Positions 10,429-20,241 of a stretch of DNA of 64,000 bases are shown in pieces. Each line of letters opens with the position of its first letter. The stretch's first letter is position 1. The notes below the pieces were generated by a model, which did no database searches, had not been told where the DNA came from, and saw only the letters and a list, made by a program, of their open reading frames with translations. The DNA lies in contig NZ_FOVP01000020.1 in NCBI RefSeq assembly GCF_900115165.1, forward strand, positions 1-64,000. Direction: 5' to 3'. The DNA is from Roseovarius lutimaris (lineage in GTDB: Bacteria > Pseudomonadota > Alphaproteobacteria > Rhodobacterales > Rhodobacteraceae). A program made the translations under genes and the position numbers.

Positions 10429-11210
10429 GCGGCGTTTCCGGAAAAGCTGATTGGAATCCCGGGGCCTATGCAAGGTTCCGGGATCAGCGTTTGCGCCCTG
10501 CCTTGGATCTTTTGAACGCGGTTGGCCAGATGGGCGCCGGTGATATTGTTGATCTTGGATGTGGCAATGGCGCCATGGCGGATGCGCTCAGGGCGCGGGC
10601 AGGTGGGCGCGAGGTGATCGGTGTCGATGGCTCGCCGGCGATGCTTGAAAAGGCGCGTGCGACGAATGGCTATGCGTCGCTTCAGCAGGCGGATTTCAAC
10701 GACTGGCACCCAAGGCGTGCGCCGGGGCTTATCTTTTCCAACGCGGCGCTGCATTGGGTCGGCGGGCATGAGGCATTGATGCCGCGACTGGCGCGGATGC
10801 TTGGCAAGGGCGGCACGCTCGCCGTGCAGATGCCGCATCAGAACAAGGCGCCGTCGCATCGCGTCTGGCTTAGTCTGGTGGAGGAGCTGTTTCCCGGACG
10901 GGTCGAGAAAATGGGCACACCCGGTGTCATGGCTCCGGTGAAATACGAGGAATTGCTGGCCCCGCTTGGCCAGTTTCGCCTTTGGGAAACCGATTACTAT
11001 CAGCGTCTGACCGCCGAAGCCGGTAGCCACCCGGTGCGCCGCTATACCGAGAGCACCTATGCGCGTCCGGTTCTGGCCGCGCTTGAGCCTGAGGAAAAGG
11101 CGGATCTCATTCGCCGCTATGAAGAGGTGATGCAGGCGGCCTATCCGGTGCGGGCCGATGGCACGGTGTTGTTCCCGTTCCGGCGGCTGTTTTTCACCCT
11201 GACCGTTTAG
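10425..11210 (+). CDS. Trans-aconitate 2-methyltransferase-like SAM methyltransferase
   Basis: This 261-residue class I methyltransferase begins [16 protein letters not shown], has the SAM glycine motif [14 protein letters not shown] near residue 42, and shows the trans-aconitate methyltransferase landmarks FSNAALHW and AVQMPHQN. That family methylates trans-aconitate, but substrate assignment from sequence alone is weak. GTG 10425 overlaps the ftsH stop by four bases, so it is probably co-translated with ftsH. Confidence 0.78.
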
Positions 11211-11236
11211 GCGGGGGCAGGGCGGCCCTGCGGGGC

Positions 11237-11258
11237 GAGTATTTTTGCCAAGAAGAAG
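11237..11258 (+). repeat. Dispersed GAGTATTT tag, copy 1
   Basis: The 22-base string begins GAGTATTTTTGCCAAG and ends AAGAAG. It is identical to the copy at 41526-41547. GC-rich bases (GGCGGCCCTGCGGGGC) precede it. It fills the 78-base gap between two plus-strand genes. Confidence 0.75.
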
Positions 11259-11288
11259 CACTGGCTTCAGATATCTGGGAGAGCGGGC

Positions 11289-11894
11289 ATGCCGGCGCTG
11301 ATGCCAACCGATTTTTCGGGCAAGGTCACATGGCTTGGCCGGGTGGCCAATCGGGCGACCACGCTTGAGGCGGAACCGTTACAAGAGGTGACGGTCGGGT
11401 TTGCCGGGGTAATGGGCGAAGAGCATGGCGGGCTGACGCGGCCATCGTGCAGCCGGGTGTTGTTGCAGCATCCGCGCGATACGGTGATTCGAAATGTACG
11501 GCAATTTTCGATTGTCAGCACCGAGGAATTGGCGCTGATCGCCGCCAGCATGGGGCTGGAGCGGATTGAACCGGCCTGGGTCGGCGCGTCGATCGCTGTT
11601 GAGGGATTGCCGGATTTCACCCATCTGCCGCCCTCGTCGCGATTGCAGGGGGCGGATGGGGTAACCCTTGTGGTGGATATGGAAAACCGCCCCTGTCAAT
11701 TGCCCGCCAAGGTGATTGACGGTGTGCATCCCGGTTTTGGCAAGGCGTTCAAATCAGCCGCCAAGGGGCGGCGCGGGGTGACCGCCTGGGTCGAACGGGA
11801 AGGGCGGTTGGTGGTGGGTGATCGCCTGCGTCTGCATATCCCGGATCAGCGGGCCTGGCAGGGGGCGCTGCCGCTGTTTGGCGAGGCGGGCTGA
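11289..11894 (+). CDS. MOSC-domain protein (molybdenum cofactor sulfurase-like)
   Basis: The 201-residue protein is a single MOSC domain. Recognisable parts are GEEHGGLTRPSCSRV, the segment NVRQFSIVSTEELALIA, LGLERIEPAWVGASIAVEG, LVVDMENRPC with the conserved cysteine, and GRRGVTAWVEREG near the end. MOSC domains bind or transfer sulfur or the molybdenum cofactor, but the substrate of stand-alone forms is usually unknown. No molybdenum enzyme gene is nearby. Confidence 0.85.
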   Translation: MPALMPTDFSGKVTWLGRVANRATTLEAEPLQEVTVGFAGVMGEEHGGLTRPSCSRVLLQHPRDTVIRNVRQFSIVSTEELALIAASMGLERIEPAWVGASIAVEGLPDFTHLPPSSRLQGADGVTLVVDMENRPCQLPAKVIDGVHPGFGKAFKSAAKGRRGVTAWVEREGRLVVGDRLRLHIPDQRAWQGALPLFGEAG

Positions 11895-11941
11895 GAGGCC
11901 CGATGAGCGGTGGTGGTTTCTGATCGGAAACCGGACTGCGG

Positions 11942-11967
11942 CATCCCGCCGCAAGCGAGGCGGGATG
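11942..11967 (+). terminator. Hairpin between the MOSC gene and fhs
   Basis: CATCCCGCC at 11942-11950 pairs with GGCGGGATG at 11959-11967 around an 8-base loop. There is no T run after it, so it may be a terminator that needs help or a structured fhs leader. The 159-base gap holds nothing else I recognise. Confidence 0.45.
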
Positions 11968-12053
11968 TGTCGGATTCGCGTGCTGCATGGGGCGTCAAAC
12001 TCGGTATAGCCGAACCAGACCCCTCCGCCCTGCGGACAGCATGAGGACCAGAA

Positions 12054-13730
12054 ATGAGCTATAAATCAGACATCGAGATCGCGCGTGAAGCCAACAAGAA
12101 ACCGATTCAGGAGATCGGCGCAAAACTTGGCATCCCGGGTGAACATCTTCTGCCATACGGCCATGACAAGGCCAAGGTGAGCCAAGATTACATCACCTCG
12201 GTTCAGGGCAACAAGAACGGCAAGCTGATCCTTGTGACCGCGATCAACCCGACGCCGGCGGGTGAGGGCAAGACCACCACCACGGTGGGTCTGGGCGATG
12301 GTCTGAACCGGATTGGCCAGAAGGCGACGGTCTGTATCCGCGAAGCGAGCCTTGGGCCGAATTTCGGGATGAAGGGCGGCGCCGCTGGTGGTGGCTATGC
12401 GCAGGTTGTTCCGATGGAGGATATGAACCTTCACTTCACCGGCGATTTTCATGCGATTACCTCGGCGCACAGCCTGTTGAGCGCGATGATCGACAACCAC
12501 ATCTATTGGGGTAACGAAGAAGATATCGACGTGCGCCGGGTTGTCTGGCGTCGTGTGGTCGACATGAACGACCGGGCCCTGCGTCAGATCAACGTCTCGC
12601 TCGGCGGTGTGGCCAACGGTTTTCCGCGCGAGGGTGGCTTTGACATCACTGTGGCCTCTGAGGTCATGGCGATCCTGTGCCTCTCGCTGAACCTGAAGGA
12701 TCTGGAAAAGCGTCTTGGTGACATGATCGTCGCCTATCGCCGGGATCGCACGCCGGTGTTCTGCCGCGATATCAAGGCGCAGGGCGCGATGACCGTGCTT
12801 CTCAAGGATGCGATGCAACCGAACCTGGTGCAGACGCTTGAAAACAACCCGGCCTTTGTGCATGGCGGTCCGTTCGCAAATATCGCGCATGGCTGCAATT
12901 CGGTTATTGCGACCACTACCGCCCTCAAGATTAGCGATTATGTGGTCACCGAGGCGGGATTTGGCGCCGATCTTGGCGCCGAGAAGTTCATGAACATAAA
13001 GTGCCGCAAGGCCGGTCTTGCGCCCGATTGCGTGGTGCTTGTGGCCACGGTGCGCGCGATGAAGATGAATGGTGGCGTGGCAAAGGCCGATCTTGGGGCC
13101 GAGAACGTCGAGGCCGTCAAGGCAGGCTGTCCGAACCTTGGCCGTCACATCGAGAACATCAAATCTTTCGGTGTGCCGGTGGTTGTGGCGATCAACCATT
13201 TCGTGACCGATACCGAGGCCGAAGTTGCGGCCGTGAAGGATTTTGTGGCCACGCATGGTGCCGAGGCGGTTCTGTCGCGTCACTGGGAGCTTGGCTCGGA
13301 AGGCTCGGAACCGCTGGCGCGCAAGGTGGTCGAAGTGGCCGAAGCGGGCAATGCCAACTTTGCCCCGCTCTACGGCGATGACATGGCGCTGTTCCAGAAG
13401 ATGGAAACCATCGCCAAGCGGATCTATCGCGCCGATGCGGTGATTGCCGACAAGAAAATCCGTGATCAGCTCAAGGCTTGGGAAGAGCAGGGGTATGGCA
13501 ATCTTCCGATCTGCATGGCCAAGACGCAGTATTCCTTTACCACTGACCCAAGTGTGCGCGGCGCGCCGACCGGGCATTCGGTGCCGGTGCGTGAAGTGCG
13601 CCTGAGCGCGGGCGCCGGGTTTATCGTCGCGGTCTGCGGTGAGATCATGACCATGCCGGGCTTGCCAAGCAAGCCGGCGGCTGAGAACATCCACCTCAAT
13701 GACGGTGGCCAGATCGAAGGTCTGTTCTAA
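12054..13730 (+). CDS. fhs: Formate-tetrahydrofolate ligase
   Basis: Fhs joins formate to tetrahydrofolate with ATP, giving 10-formyl-THF. The 558-residue length is normal. The nucleotide motif [19 protein letters not shown] lies at about residues 65-83, followed by [19 protein letters not shown], both family hallmarks. The next gene, folD, interconverts the product with methylene-THF, so the pair forms a one-carbon module. A purine-rich GAGGACCAGAA precedes the ATG. Confidence 0.98.
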   Translation: MSYKSDIEIAREANKKPIQEIGAKLGIPGEHLLPYGHDKAKVSQDYITSVQGNKNGKLILVTAINPTPAGEGKTTTTVGLGDGLNRIGQKATVCIREASLGPNFGMKGGAAGGGYAQVVPMEDMNLHFTGDFHAITSAHSLLSAMIDNHIYWGNEEDIDVRRVVWRRVVDMNDRALRQINVSLGGVANGFPREGGFDITVASEVMAILCLSLNLKDLEKRLGDMIVAYRRDRTPVFCRDIKAQGAMTVLLKDAMQPNLVQTLENNPAFVHGGPFANIAHGCNSVIATTTALKISDYVVTEAGFGADLGAEKFMNIKCRKAGLAPDCVVLVATVRAMKMNGGVAKADLGAENVEAVKAGCPNLGRHIENIKSFGVPVVVAINHFVTDTEAEVAAVKDFVATHGAEAVLSRHWELGSEGSEPLARKVVEVAEAGNANFAPLYGDDMALFQKMETIAKRIYRADAVIADKKIRDQLKAWEEQGYGNLPICMAKTQYSFTTDPSVRGAPTGHSVPVREVRLSAGAGFIVAVCGEIMTMPGLPSKPAAENIHLNDGGQIEGLF

Positions 13731-13738
13731 GACAAAAC

Positions 13739-13794
13739 GCGTGGGTTTCACCCACCCTACGGAATGACTGTAGGGTGGGTGCAACCCACCACGC
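13739..13794. repeat. Two-armed GTGGGTTTCACCCACCCTA palindrome (full-length copy)
   Basis: The left arm at 13739-13760 reads GCGTGGGTTTCACCCACC then CTAC. The right arm at 13770-13794 is its near-inverted copy (GTAGGGTGGGTGCAACCCAC then CACGC). Nine bases separate them. Single arms of the same element recur at 14792, 55125 and 60907. This copy fills the space between fhs and folD and ends just before the folD ribosome binding site. Confidence 0.85.
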
Positions 13795-13808
13795 GGGAAG
13801 GAAGAAAG

Positions 13809-14711
13809 ATGACGGCGCAGATTATTGACGGTAAGGCCTTTGCGGCCACGATCCGGGACAAGGTGGCGGGCCATGTGGCACGGCTCAAGGCGGATCACGA
13901 CATTGTTCCCGGCCTTGCGGTGGTGCTTGTGGGCGAAGATCCCGCCAGCCAGGTTTATGTGCGCTCAAAAGGCAAGCAGACCGTCGAAGTGGGCATGCAA
14001 TCGTTTGAGCACAAGCTTGATGTGAACACATCCGAGGCTAATCTTCTGGCGCTGGTTGAGCGGCTCAACGGCGACCCGGCGGTGCATGGCATTCTGGTGC
14101 AACTGCCCCTGCCCAAGCATCTGGACGAAGATCTTGTGATCAACGCGATTGATCCGGCCAAGGATGTGGACGGGTTTCATATTTCCAACGTTGGATTGTT
14201 GAGCACCGGGCAGAAATCCATGGTGCCCTGCACGCCGCTTGGCTGTCTGATGATGCTGCGGGATTTTCACGGGTCACTGTCGGGGATGGATGCGGTTGTG
14301 ATTGGGCGCAGCAATATCGTCGGCAAGCCGATGGCGCAGTTGTTGCTAGGCGATAGCTGTACCGTGACGATTGCCCATAGCCGGACCAGGGACATTGCCG
14401 ATGTGGTGCGGCGCGCCGATATCGTGGTGGCGGCCGTGGGTCGCCCCGAGATGGTGCCGGGCGATTGGATCAAGCCGGGGGCGACGGTGATTGATGTGGG
14501 CATCAACCGGATCGACGCGCCTGAAAAAGGCGAGGGCAAGACCCGCCTTGTGGGCGATGTCGATTTTGCGAGCGCGTCCAGGGTGGCCGGGGCGATCACC
14601 CCGGTGCCGGGCGGCGTGGGGCCGATGACCATTGCCTGTCTGCTGGCCAACACCGTCACGGCCTGCTGTCGCGCCAATGGGCTGGATGAGCCTGAGGGGC
14701 TGACCGCCTGA
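13809..14711 (+). CDS. folD: Methylene-THF dehydrogenase/cyclohydrolase FolD
   Basis: FolD is a bifunctional enzyme converting 5,10-methylene-THF to 10-formyl-THF. I start it at ATG 13809, directly after GGAAGGAAGAAAG; an earlier in-frame ATG (13764) lies inside the repeat. The 300 residues include [18 protein letters not shown] with the catalytic lysine near residue 56, VQLPLPKH near 100, and the NADP motif [16 protein letters not shown] near 165. It follows fhs, with which it shares a pathway. Confidence 0.97.
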   Translation: MTAQIIDGKAFAATIRDKVAGHVARLKADHDIVPGLAVVLVGEDPASQVYVRSKGKQTVEVGMQSFEHKLDVNTSEANLLALVERLNGDPAVHGILVQLPLPKHLDEDLVINAIDPAKDVDGFHISNVGLLSTGQKSMVPCTPLGCLMMLRDFHGSLSGMDAVVIGRSNIVGKPMAQLLLGDSCTVTIAHSRTRDIADVVRRADIVVAAVGRPEMVPGDWIKPGATVIDVGINRIDAPEKGEGKTRLVGDVDFASASRVAGAITPVPGGVGPMTIACLLANTVTACCRANGLDEPEGLTA

Positions 14712-14739
14712 GGGCGACGGGCCAGAGCAAAAGAAAGCC

Positions 14740-14767
14740 CCCGGCGAGGTCACTTGCCGGGTTTTCT
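14740..14767 (+). terminator. Rho-independent terminator after folD
   Basis: CCCGGCGAG (14740-14748) pairs with CTTGCCGGG (14753-14761), with one G-U pair and a 4-base loop, followed by TTTTCT. Confidence 0.8.
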
Positions 14768-14791
14768 ATGGCCATGGGATGACCTTGGGGG

Positions 14792-14814
14792 GCGTGGGTT
14801 TCACCCACCCTACG
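14792..14814. repeat. GTGGGTTTCACCCACCCTA element, single arm
   Basis: This copy lies between the convergent genes folD and glnD, just after the folD terminator. It shares the 21-base GCGTGGG...CCTA core with the copies at 13739, 55125 and 60907. Confidence 0.85.
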
Positions 14815-14828
14815 CATTTGTCGGAGGG

Positions 14829-17594
14829 TTACATTGTGGCCTGTTCAACCCCGGCGACGATGGCATTGCGCAATTTGCGTTCCAGCGCGGCGCGCTTGGC
14901 CTCGGAGTGGAATTTCAGGCCGAACATGTCCTTGACATAAAAGGTATCGACCACCTGTTCGCCAAAGGTCGCGATCACCGCACTGGCGATATAGACATTG
15001 CTCGAGGCCAATGTGCGCGTCAGATCATAGAGCAGGGCCGGGCGGTCACGGGTATCGACCTCGATGATGGTGTAGATTTCCGAACCGTCATTATCAAAGG
15101 TGATATGGGTCGGCACCCTGAAGGCACGCTCGCGTTTCTTGAGCTTGTCGCGCGACTTGATCGCGTCCCGAGCCACCACCTCGCCCAGAAGCGTCTTGTG
15201 GATCATCTGGCGCAAACGTGGCAGACGGCTCGATTCAAACGGGTGGCCATCGGCATCCTGAATCCAGAACACCGCCGTGGCAAAGCCATCCTTTGACGTA
15301 TAGGTGCGCGCATCGACCACGTTGGCCCCGACAAGCGCCAGCGCCCCGGCCAGCCGCGAGAAGATGCCGGGATGATCGGCGAGGGCAAAACAGGCGCGGG
15401 TCGCATCGCGGTCTTCATCGGGGTGCAGATCGACGGCGATATCATTGTCACCGAGGCCATGCAAAAGCCGGGCAAAGACCTCGTGGGCGGTGACATGCAA
15501 CCCCTGCCAATAGGGCGGGTAATGGCGGCTTGTCTCGCGCTTGATGTCCTTGGCGTCCCAGTCGCTCAGGGCGTCGCGCAGGTTGCGCTTGGCATCCGAG
15601 CCGCGCTGTTCGCGGTTGAGATCCTCAAGCCCGCCTTCCATGGCGCGCCGGGTCTGGCGGTAAAGCGCGCGCAGCAGCGAGGCCTTCCAGTTGTTCCAGG
15701 TGCCCGGCCCGACGCCGCGGATGTCGCAGACAGTAAGCAAAAGCAACAGATCAAGCCGCTCGCGGGTCTGCACCGCCTTGGCGAAATCACGCACCGTGCG
15801 CGGATCGGCGATATCGCGTTTCTGCGCCATGTCCGACATCAGGAGGTGATAACGCACCAGCCACTCCACGGTGTCGACCTCTTTCGGCTTGAGCCCAAGG
15901 CGCGGCGCCACCTTGCGCGCGATCCTAGCGCCGAGGATCGAGTGATCCTCGTCCCGGCCCTTGCCGATATCATGCAGCAACAGCGCCACATAAAGCACCC
16001 GGCGGTTGAGGCCCTCTTTCAGGATCGTCGAGGACACCGGCAGTTCCTCGATCAGCTCGTTGCGCTCGATCTGGGCGAGATGGCTAATGCATTGGATGAT
16101 ATGTTCGTCAACGGTGTAATGGTGATACATGTTGAACTGCATCATCGCGACGATCGGCTCGAACTCGGGGATGAAGGCCGACAGAACGCCAAGCTCGTTC
16201 ATCCGGCGCAGCGCGCGTTCGGGATTGCCATGCTTGAGCAGCAGATCAAGGAACAGCTTGCGCGCGCGTGCGTCATTGCGCATCGCATCGTTGATCAAGT
16301 TCAGGTTGGCGGTGACCAGAAGCATCGCATCGGGATGGATCAAAAGCCCGGTGCGCAGCGCCTCTTCGAACAGCCGCAACAGGTTCAGAGGATCGGACAG
16401 AAACGCGGCGTCATCGACAATCGCCAATCGGCCATGCACCTCGGTATAACCCTCCTTGAGCTTCTTTCGTCGCCGGAACAGGCGCTGCAAAAGCGGCTCT
16501 GACTTGATTTGTGTCGCTTCAAGCTTGGTCAGGAAAATCCGGGTCAGATCGCCCACGGCGGTGGCATGACGGAAATACTCCTGCATGAAGATTTCCACGC
16601 CGCGCCGTCCGGCCGTATCGGCATACCCCATGCGCTCGGCGACCTCGACCTGCATGTCAAAGGTCAGCTGGTCATTCGGTCGCGTGGTGATCAGATGCAG
16701 ATGACAACGCACCGCCCAGAGAAAATTCTCGGCCTTGGCGAAGGTGCTGAATTCATCATCGGTGAACATGCCAAGCGCCACAAGCTCGCTGACGTCGGTG
16801 ACGCGGTGCAGATACTTGGCGATCCAGAACAGCGATTGCAGATCGCGCAAGCCGCCCTTGCCCTCTTTGACATTGGGCTCGACCATATAGCGCTCGCCCT
16901 GTTTTTCGTGGCGGGCGTCACGCTCGGCAAGCTTGGCCTCGGTAAAGTCGCGCTCGGTGCCTTTGAAAAGTTCGTCCCAGAGCCTCTGGTTCAGATCGTC
17001 GGCCAGCTTGGTATCGCCCGCCAGGTGGCGGTTTTCCAACAGGGCGGTGCGGATCGTGTAATCCTCGGCGCCAAGGCGCAGGCAATCGCGGATCGTGCGG
17101 CTTGCATGGCCGACCTTTAGGCGCAGATCCCAGAGGATATAGAGCATCGATTCAATGACGCTCTCGGCCCAGGGGGTGATTTTGTAGGGCGTGAGAAACA
17201 ACAGATCGACATCCGATTGCGGCGCCATTTCGCCGCGCCCGTATCCGCCCACGGCAAAGACCGCAAGGCGCTCGGCCTCGGTCGGGTTGGGCAGCGGATG
17301 CATCACCCGGGTGGCCACGTCAAGCACGGTCAGGATCACGCAATCGGTCAGCCAGCAATAGGCGCGGGTCACCGGGCGCGCCGCGAACGGGTGCGCGGCA
17401 AAGCCCGTGGCAATCGCCTCGCGGCCACGTTTCATTTCGGCACCGAGCAATTCGACCACGGCGGCGCGCAGCGCAGTCATGTCACCGCCGCTGTCGCTGA
17501 CGGCCTGTGCAAGCCGCGTCTCGACGTCGCTGATGTGAAAGATATCGTCGGCCGGACAAATCAGATCGTCCCGGCGGGTAATCGTTTGTGTCAT
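14829..17594 (-). CDS. glnD: PII uridylyltransferase/uridylyl-removing enzyme GlnD
   Basis: GlnD senses glutamine and (de)uridylylates PII proteins to control nitrogen assimilation. The 921 residues show all parts. The nucleotidyltransferase motif AVGGYGRGEMAPQSDVDLLF is at about 114-133. An HD domain with HHYTVDEHIIQCI and LLHDIGKGRDEDHS lies around 470-540, and two C-terminal ACT domains follow. A single repeat arm and the folD terminator lie beyond its 3' end. Confidence 0.97.
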   Translation of the reverse strand: MTQTITRRDDLICPADDIFHISDVETRLAQAVSDSGGDMTALRAAVVELLGAEMKRGREAIATGFAAHPFAARPVTRAYCWLTDCVILTVLDVATRVMHPLPNPTEAERLAVFAVGGYGRGEMAPQSDVDLLFLTPYKITPWAESVIESMLYILWDLRLKVGHASRTIRDCLRLGAEDYTIRTALLENRHLAGDTKLADDLNQRLWDELFKGTERDFTEAKLAERDARHEKQGERYMVEPNVKEGKGGLRDLQSLFWIAKYLHRVTDVSELVALGMFTDDEFSTFAKAENFLWAVRCHLHLITTRPNDQLTFDMQVEVAERMGYADTAGRRGVEIFMQEYFRHATAVGDLTRIFLTKLEATQIKSEPLLQRLFRRRKKLKEGYTEVHGRLAIVDDAAFLSDPLNLLRLFEEALRTGLLIHPDAMLLVTANLNLINDAMRNDARARKLFLDLLLKHGNPERALRRMNELGVLSAFIPEFEPIVAMMQFNMYHHYTVDEHIIQCISHLAQIERNELIEELPVSSTILKEGLNRRVLYVALLLHDIGKGRDEDHSILGARIARKVAPRLGLKPKEVDTVEWLVRYHLLMSDMAQKRDIADPRTVRDFAKAVQTRERLDLLLLLTVCDIRGVGPGTWNNWKASLLRALYRQTRRAMEGGLEDLNREQRGSDAKRNLRDALSDWDAKDIKRETSRHYPPYWQGLHVTAHEVFARLLHGLGDNDIAVDLHPDEDRDATRACFALADHPGIFSRLAGALALVGANVVDARTYTSKDGFATAVFWIQDADGHPFESSRLPRLRQMIHKTLLGEVVARDAIKSRDKLKKRERAFRVPTHITFDNDGSEIYTIIEVDTRDRPALLYDLTRTLASSNVYIASAVIATFGEQVVDTFYVKDMFGLKFHSEAKRAALERKLRNAIVAGVEQATM

Positions 17595-17631
17595 GTTATG
17601 GCTGTCTGGCCTCTGCTAAAACCCTGCGCCC

Positions 17632-18813
17632 TCAAAACCCTGCGCCGCCAAAGCTTTGCGGGGCCGGTGACAGGATGACGACCTGTTTGTTGCGGATCGT
17701 GGCCACTGCCAACCCGCGTTCGTTGCTGCCATCCGCGCGCAGGCGGAAGACGCCGTTCACGCCCTGAAACCCGGCCGATTGCGTGAGGGCATTGCGGCCC
17801 AAGGCTTCGCGTTTGTTGGATTTGACAAGCGCACCAACGGCGGCAATCCCGTCATAGGCAAGCCCGGCAATCGGGTGGGGGGTGTTGCCATTGGCGGCCT
17901 GAAAGCGGCTGTTGAACTGTGCGGTGCGCTGCGGGTCGGGCAGCGCGAACCAGCCCCCCTGAACGCCGGGCAGGTCCAGCGTCTGGCGCGGGGTATCCCA
18001 ACGGGCGAGGCCGATATACTGCATCCTGTCGGGGCCAAGCCCGGATTCCGGCAGCATCTGTGAAAACAGCGGCAGCGCGCCGGCGGTGTTGGCGGTCATG
18101 AAGATCGCATCGGCGGCGTTGGTTTCGGCGGCGGTGCGGATGGCCGGGATGGCGCTGACCACGCCCTGTTGCGAGAATTCATAGCCGATGCTGCCCGCAA
18201 GGGTCGCACCATTGTCGCGCACGGCCTGTTCGATGGCGGCGCGGCCAAGCTGACCAGCGAGGTTGTTGGAATAAACCGCCATGATCCGCGATTTTCCCTG
18301 ACGGGTGGCGAAACTGGCAAGCCGGTTCGCCGTGGTCTGAAAGGTCTGGCCGAGAATGAAAAGGTTGCCGCCCGCGATGGTGGGATTGTTCGAAAACGCC
18401 AGAACGTTCACGTTCTTGTTGGCCACGGCGACCGCCACGGCATTGGCCGATTCGGCGTGCAGCGGGCCGACGATAATGCGCGCGCCATCGGCCACGGCGT
18501 TGAGGGCGGCGGATTGCGCCTGCACCGGTTGACCGGCTGTGCCATAGACCCGCAGGTCGATCTTGACACCCGCCAGATCGGACACCGCAAGGCGCGCCGC
18601 ATTTTCAAGATCACGCGCCAATTGCTGTTCCTGTGGGCTCGCAGAGCCATGCGGCACCAAAAGCGCCACGGCAATCGGCGCGCCGGACGTTGTCCTCGCG
18701 CCGCCGGTATTGGTCATTGATACAGGTTGACAGGCGGCCAGCCAGAATGCAGCGAAGACCACAAAGAGGCGGGTGAATGGCTTGCGGATAACGGATAAAA
18801 CGGCGAACATCAT
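17632..18813 (-). CDS. LpoA-like penicillin-binding protein activator lipoprotein
   Basis: The 393-residue protein has a signal peptide ending in the lipobox LAAC, then a periplasmic-binding-protein-like fold (type 1, LppC/LpoA family). Typical parts are PIAVALLVPHG, GARIIVGPLHAESANAV and IMAVYSNNLAGQLGRAAIEQ. The enterobacterial LpoA activates PBP1a from the outer membrane. This shorter form lacks the N-terminal TPR part, so the same role is an inference. It is divergent from rsmI across 81 bases, an arrangement common in Proteobacteria. Confidence 0.82.
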   Translation of the reverse strand: MMFAVLSVIRKPFTRLFVVFAAFWLAACQPVSMTNTGGARTTSGAPIAVALLVPHGSASPQEQQLARDLENAARLAVSDLAGVKIDLRVYGTAGQPVQAQSAALNAVADGARIIVGPLHAESANAVAVAVANKNVNVLAFSNNPTIAGGNLFILGQTFQTTANRLASFATRQGKSRIMAVYSNNLAGQLGRAAIEQAVRDNGATLAGSIGYEFSQQGVVSAIPAIRTAAETNAADAIFMTANTAGALPLFSQMLPESGLGPDRMQYIGLARWDTPRQTLDLPGVQGGWFALPDPQRTAQFNSRFQAANGNTPHPIAGLAYDGIAAVGALVKSNKREALGRNALTQSAGFQGVNGVFRLRADGSNERGLAVATIRNKQVVILSPAPQSFGGAGF

Positions 18814-18894
18814 AGTGTCTCACTCCCTTTTTGCGCTTTGCCAGAGGCCAGACGCGATTGCGGGCGATAATAAACGTCAGAGAGGGCGGGTCCA

Positions 18895-19758
18895 GTGGTG
18901 AATCTTAACAAGCAGAAACTGGCCCCCGGCCTGTACCTGATCGCGACACCGATCGGCACCGCGCGCGACATCACGCTGCGCGCGCTTGATATCCTGGCTT
19001 CGGCCGACGTGATCGCCGCCGAAGACACCAGAAGCCTGCGCCATCTGATGGATATTCACGGTGTGGCGGTGGGCGAGCGGCCGCTCTGGGCCTATCACGA
19101 CCACAACGGCGAGCGCATGCGCCCGCGCATTCTCTCGGCTTTGGCCGAGGGGAAATCGGTTGTGTACGCCTCTGAGGCCGGCACGCCGATGGTGGCCGAT
19201 CCCGGTTTCGATCTGGGGCGCGCGGCGGTGGGCGAAGGCTATGATCTTATCTCGGCGCCGGGGCCTTCGGCGGTGATCACCGCGCTGACGCTGGCGGGCC
19301 TGCCGACGGATCGGTTCTTGTTCGCGGGGTTCTTGCCCAATGCCTCGGGCAAGCGCAAAACCGTGTTGGGCGAATTGGCGGGCGTGCCCGCGACGCTGGT
19401 GTTTTACGAATCACCCAAGCGGGTGGCGGCAATGCTGCGCGATGCGGCGCTGGTTCTGGGCGGTGCGCGCGAGGCGGCGATGTGCCGGGAATTGACCAAG
19501 AAATTCGAAGAGGTCCGGCGCGGGACGCTTGACGCGCTGGCCGCGAGCTGTGCCGAAAGCCCGCCGAAGGGCGAGATCGTGGTGATCATTGATCGCGGGC
19601 GTTCAGTAAATGTTAGCGAAGAGGATCTAGACCTAGCCCTGAGCAAGGCGCTTGGGCGGCTGTCGGTACGCGACGCGGCCGATGCGGTGACGGCCGAGCT
19701 TGGCCTGCCACGACGACAGGTCTATCAGCGCGCGCTGCGACTGGCAGCTGAAGGTTAG
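18895..19758 (+). CDS. rsmI: 16S rRNA (cytidine-1402-2'-O)-methyltransferase RsmI
   Basis: RsmI is a tetrapyrrole-methylase-fold enzyme that methylates the ribose of C1402. Family motifs LYLIATPIGTARDITLRAL, AAEDTRSLRHLM and SEAGTPMVADPGFDLGRAA are all present in the first 110 residues, with GPSAVITAL next. It starts with GTG 18895 or GTG 18898 (287 residues from the first). It heads a short operon with yraN and probably gshB. Confidence 0.96.
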   Translation: MVNLNKQKLAPGLYLIATPIGTARDITLRALDILASADVIAAEDTRSLRHLMDIHGVAVGERPLWAYHDHNGERMRPRILSALAEGKSVVYASEAGTPMVADPGFDLGRAAVGEGYDLISAPGPSAVITALTLAGLPTDRFLFAGFLPNASGKRKTVLGELAGVPATLVFYESPKRVAAMLRDAALVLGGAREAAMCRELTKKFEEVRRGTLDALAASCAESPPKGEIVVIIDRGRSVNVSEEDLDLALSKALGRLSVRDAADAVTAELGLPRRQVYQRALRLAAEG

Positions 19759-19771
19759 GGGATGTGCGGAA

Positions 19772-20182
19772 ATGGATCACCATCGTGCTGAGTATACCGT
19801 GCCCACTGTCGCCGGGCAGCGCAGGGAACGGGGCAAACGCGCCTATCTTTCTGGACAGGCCGCCGAAGCTGGCGTGATCCGCGCCTACGCCGCGCGCGGT
19901 GTGGCGGTTCTGCACAGCCGCTGGCGCGGGCAGGGCGGCGAGATTGACCTTATCCTGCGTGATGCAGAGGATTACGTGTTCTGTGAGGTCAAAAAGGCGG
20001 CGACACTTGATCTTGCCATGGCACGGCTGCGCCCGGCACAGGCGCGCCGGATCGTCGAGGCGGCGTCGGAATATCTTGGCCAGACCCCCGAAGGACAGCT
20101 TGCCTCGGTGCGGTTCGACTTGGCGGCGGTCGATGGATCGGGCACAATCAAGATTAACGAGAACGCCTTTGGTCATTTCTGA
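19772..20182 (+). CDS. YraN family protein (UPF0102, predicted nuclease fold)
   Basis: The start is ATG 19772, 14 bases after the rsmI stop, giving 136 residues. The restriction-endonuclease-like pattern [10 protein letters not shown] then VFCEVKKA matches the E-D-(E)xK core of the UPF0102 family. Its biochemical role is not established. Placement right after rsmI is a conserved arrangement. Confidence 0.88.
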   Translation: MDHHRAEYTVPTVAGQRRERGKRAYLSGQAAEAGVIRAYAARGVAVLHSRWRGQGGEIDLILRDAEDYVFCEVKKAATLDLAMARLRPAQARRIVEAASEYLGQTPEGQLASVRFDLAAVDGSGTIKINENAFGHF

Positions 20183-20241
20183 ATTGCACCTTTGCCGCCC
20201 ATGCCGCATGTAAGTGGCAGACCTTAAAACAGGGGCAAAAC

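Noticed and set aside
11895..12053. A riboswitch in the fhs leader
   Set aside because: Only one simple hairpin is visible, and nothing matches a known tetrahydrofolate riboswitch that I can recognise.
12066..13898. Long open frame (610 codons) on the minus strand opposite fhs
   Set aside because: It mirrors the codon bias of fhs, has arginine/histidine-rich low-information sequence and no family match. It is an antisense shadow of a high-GC gene.
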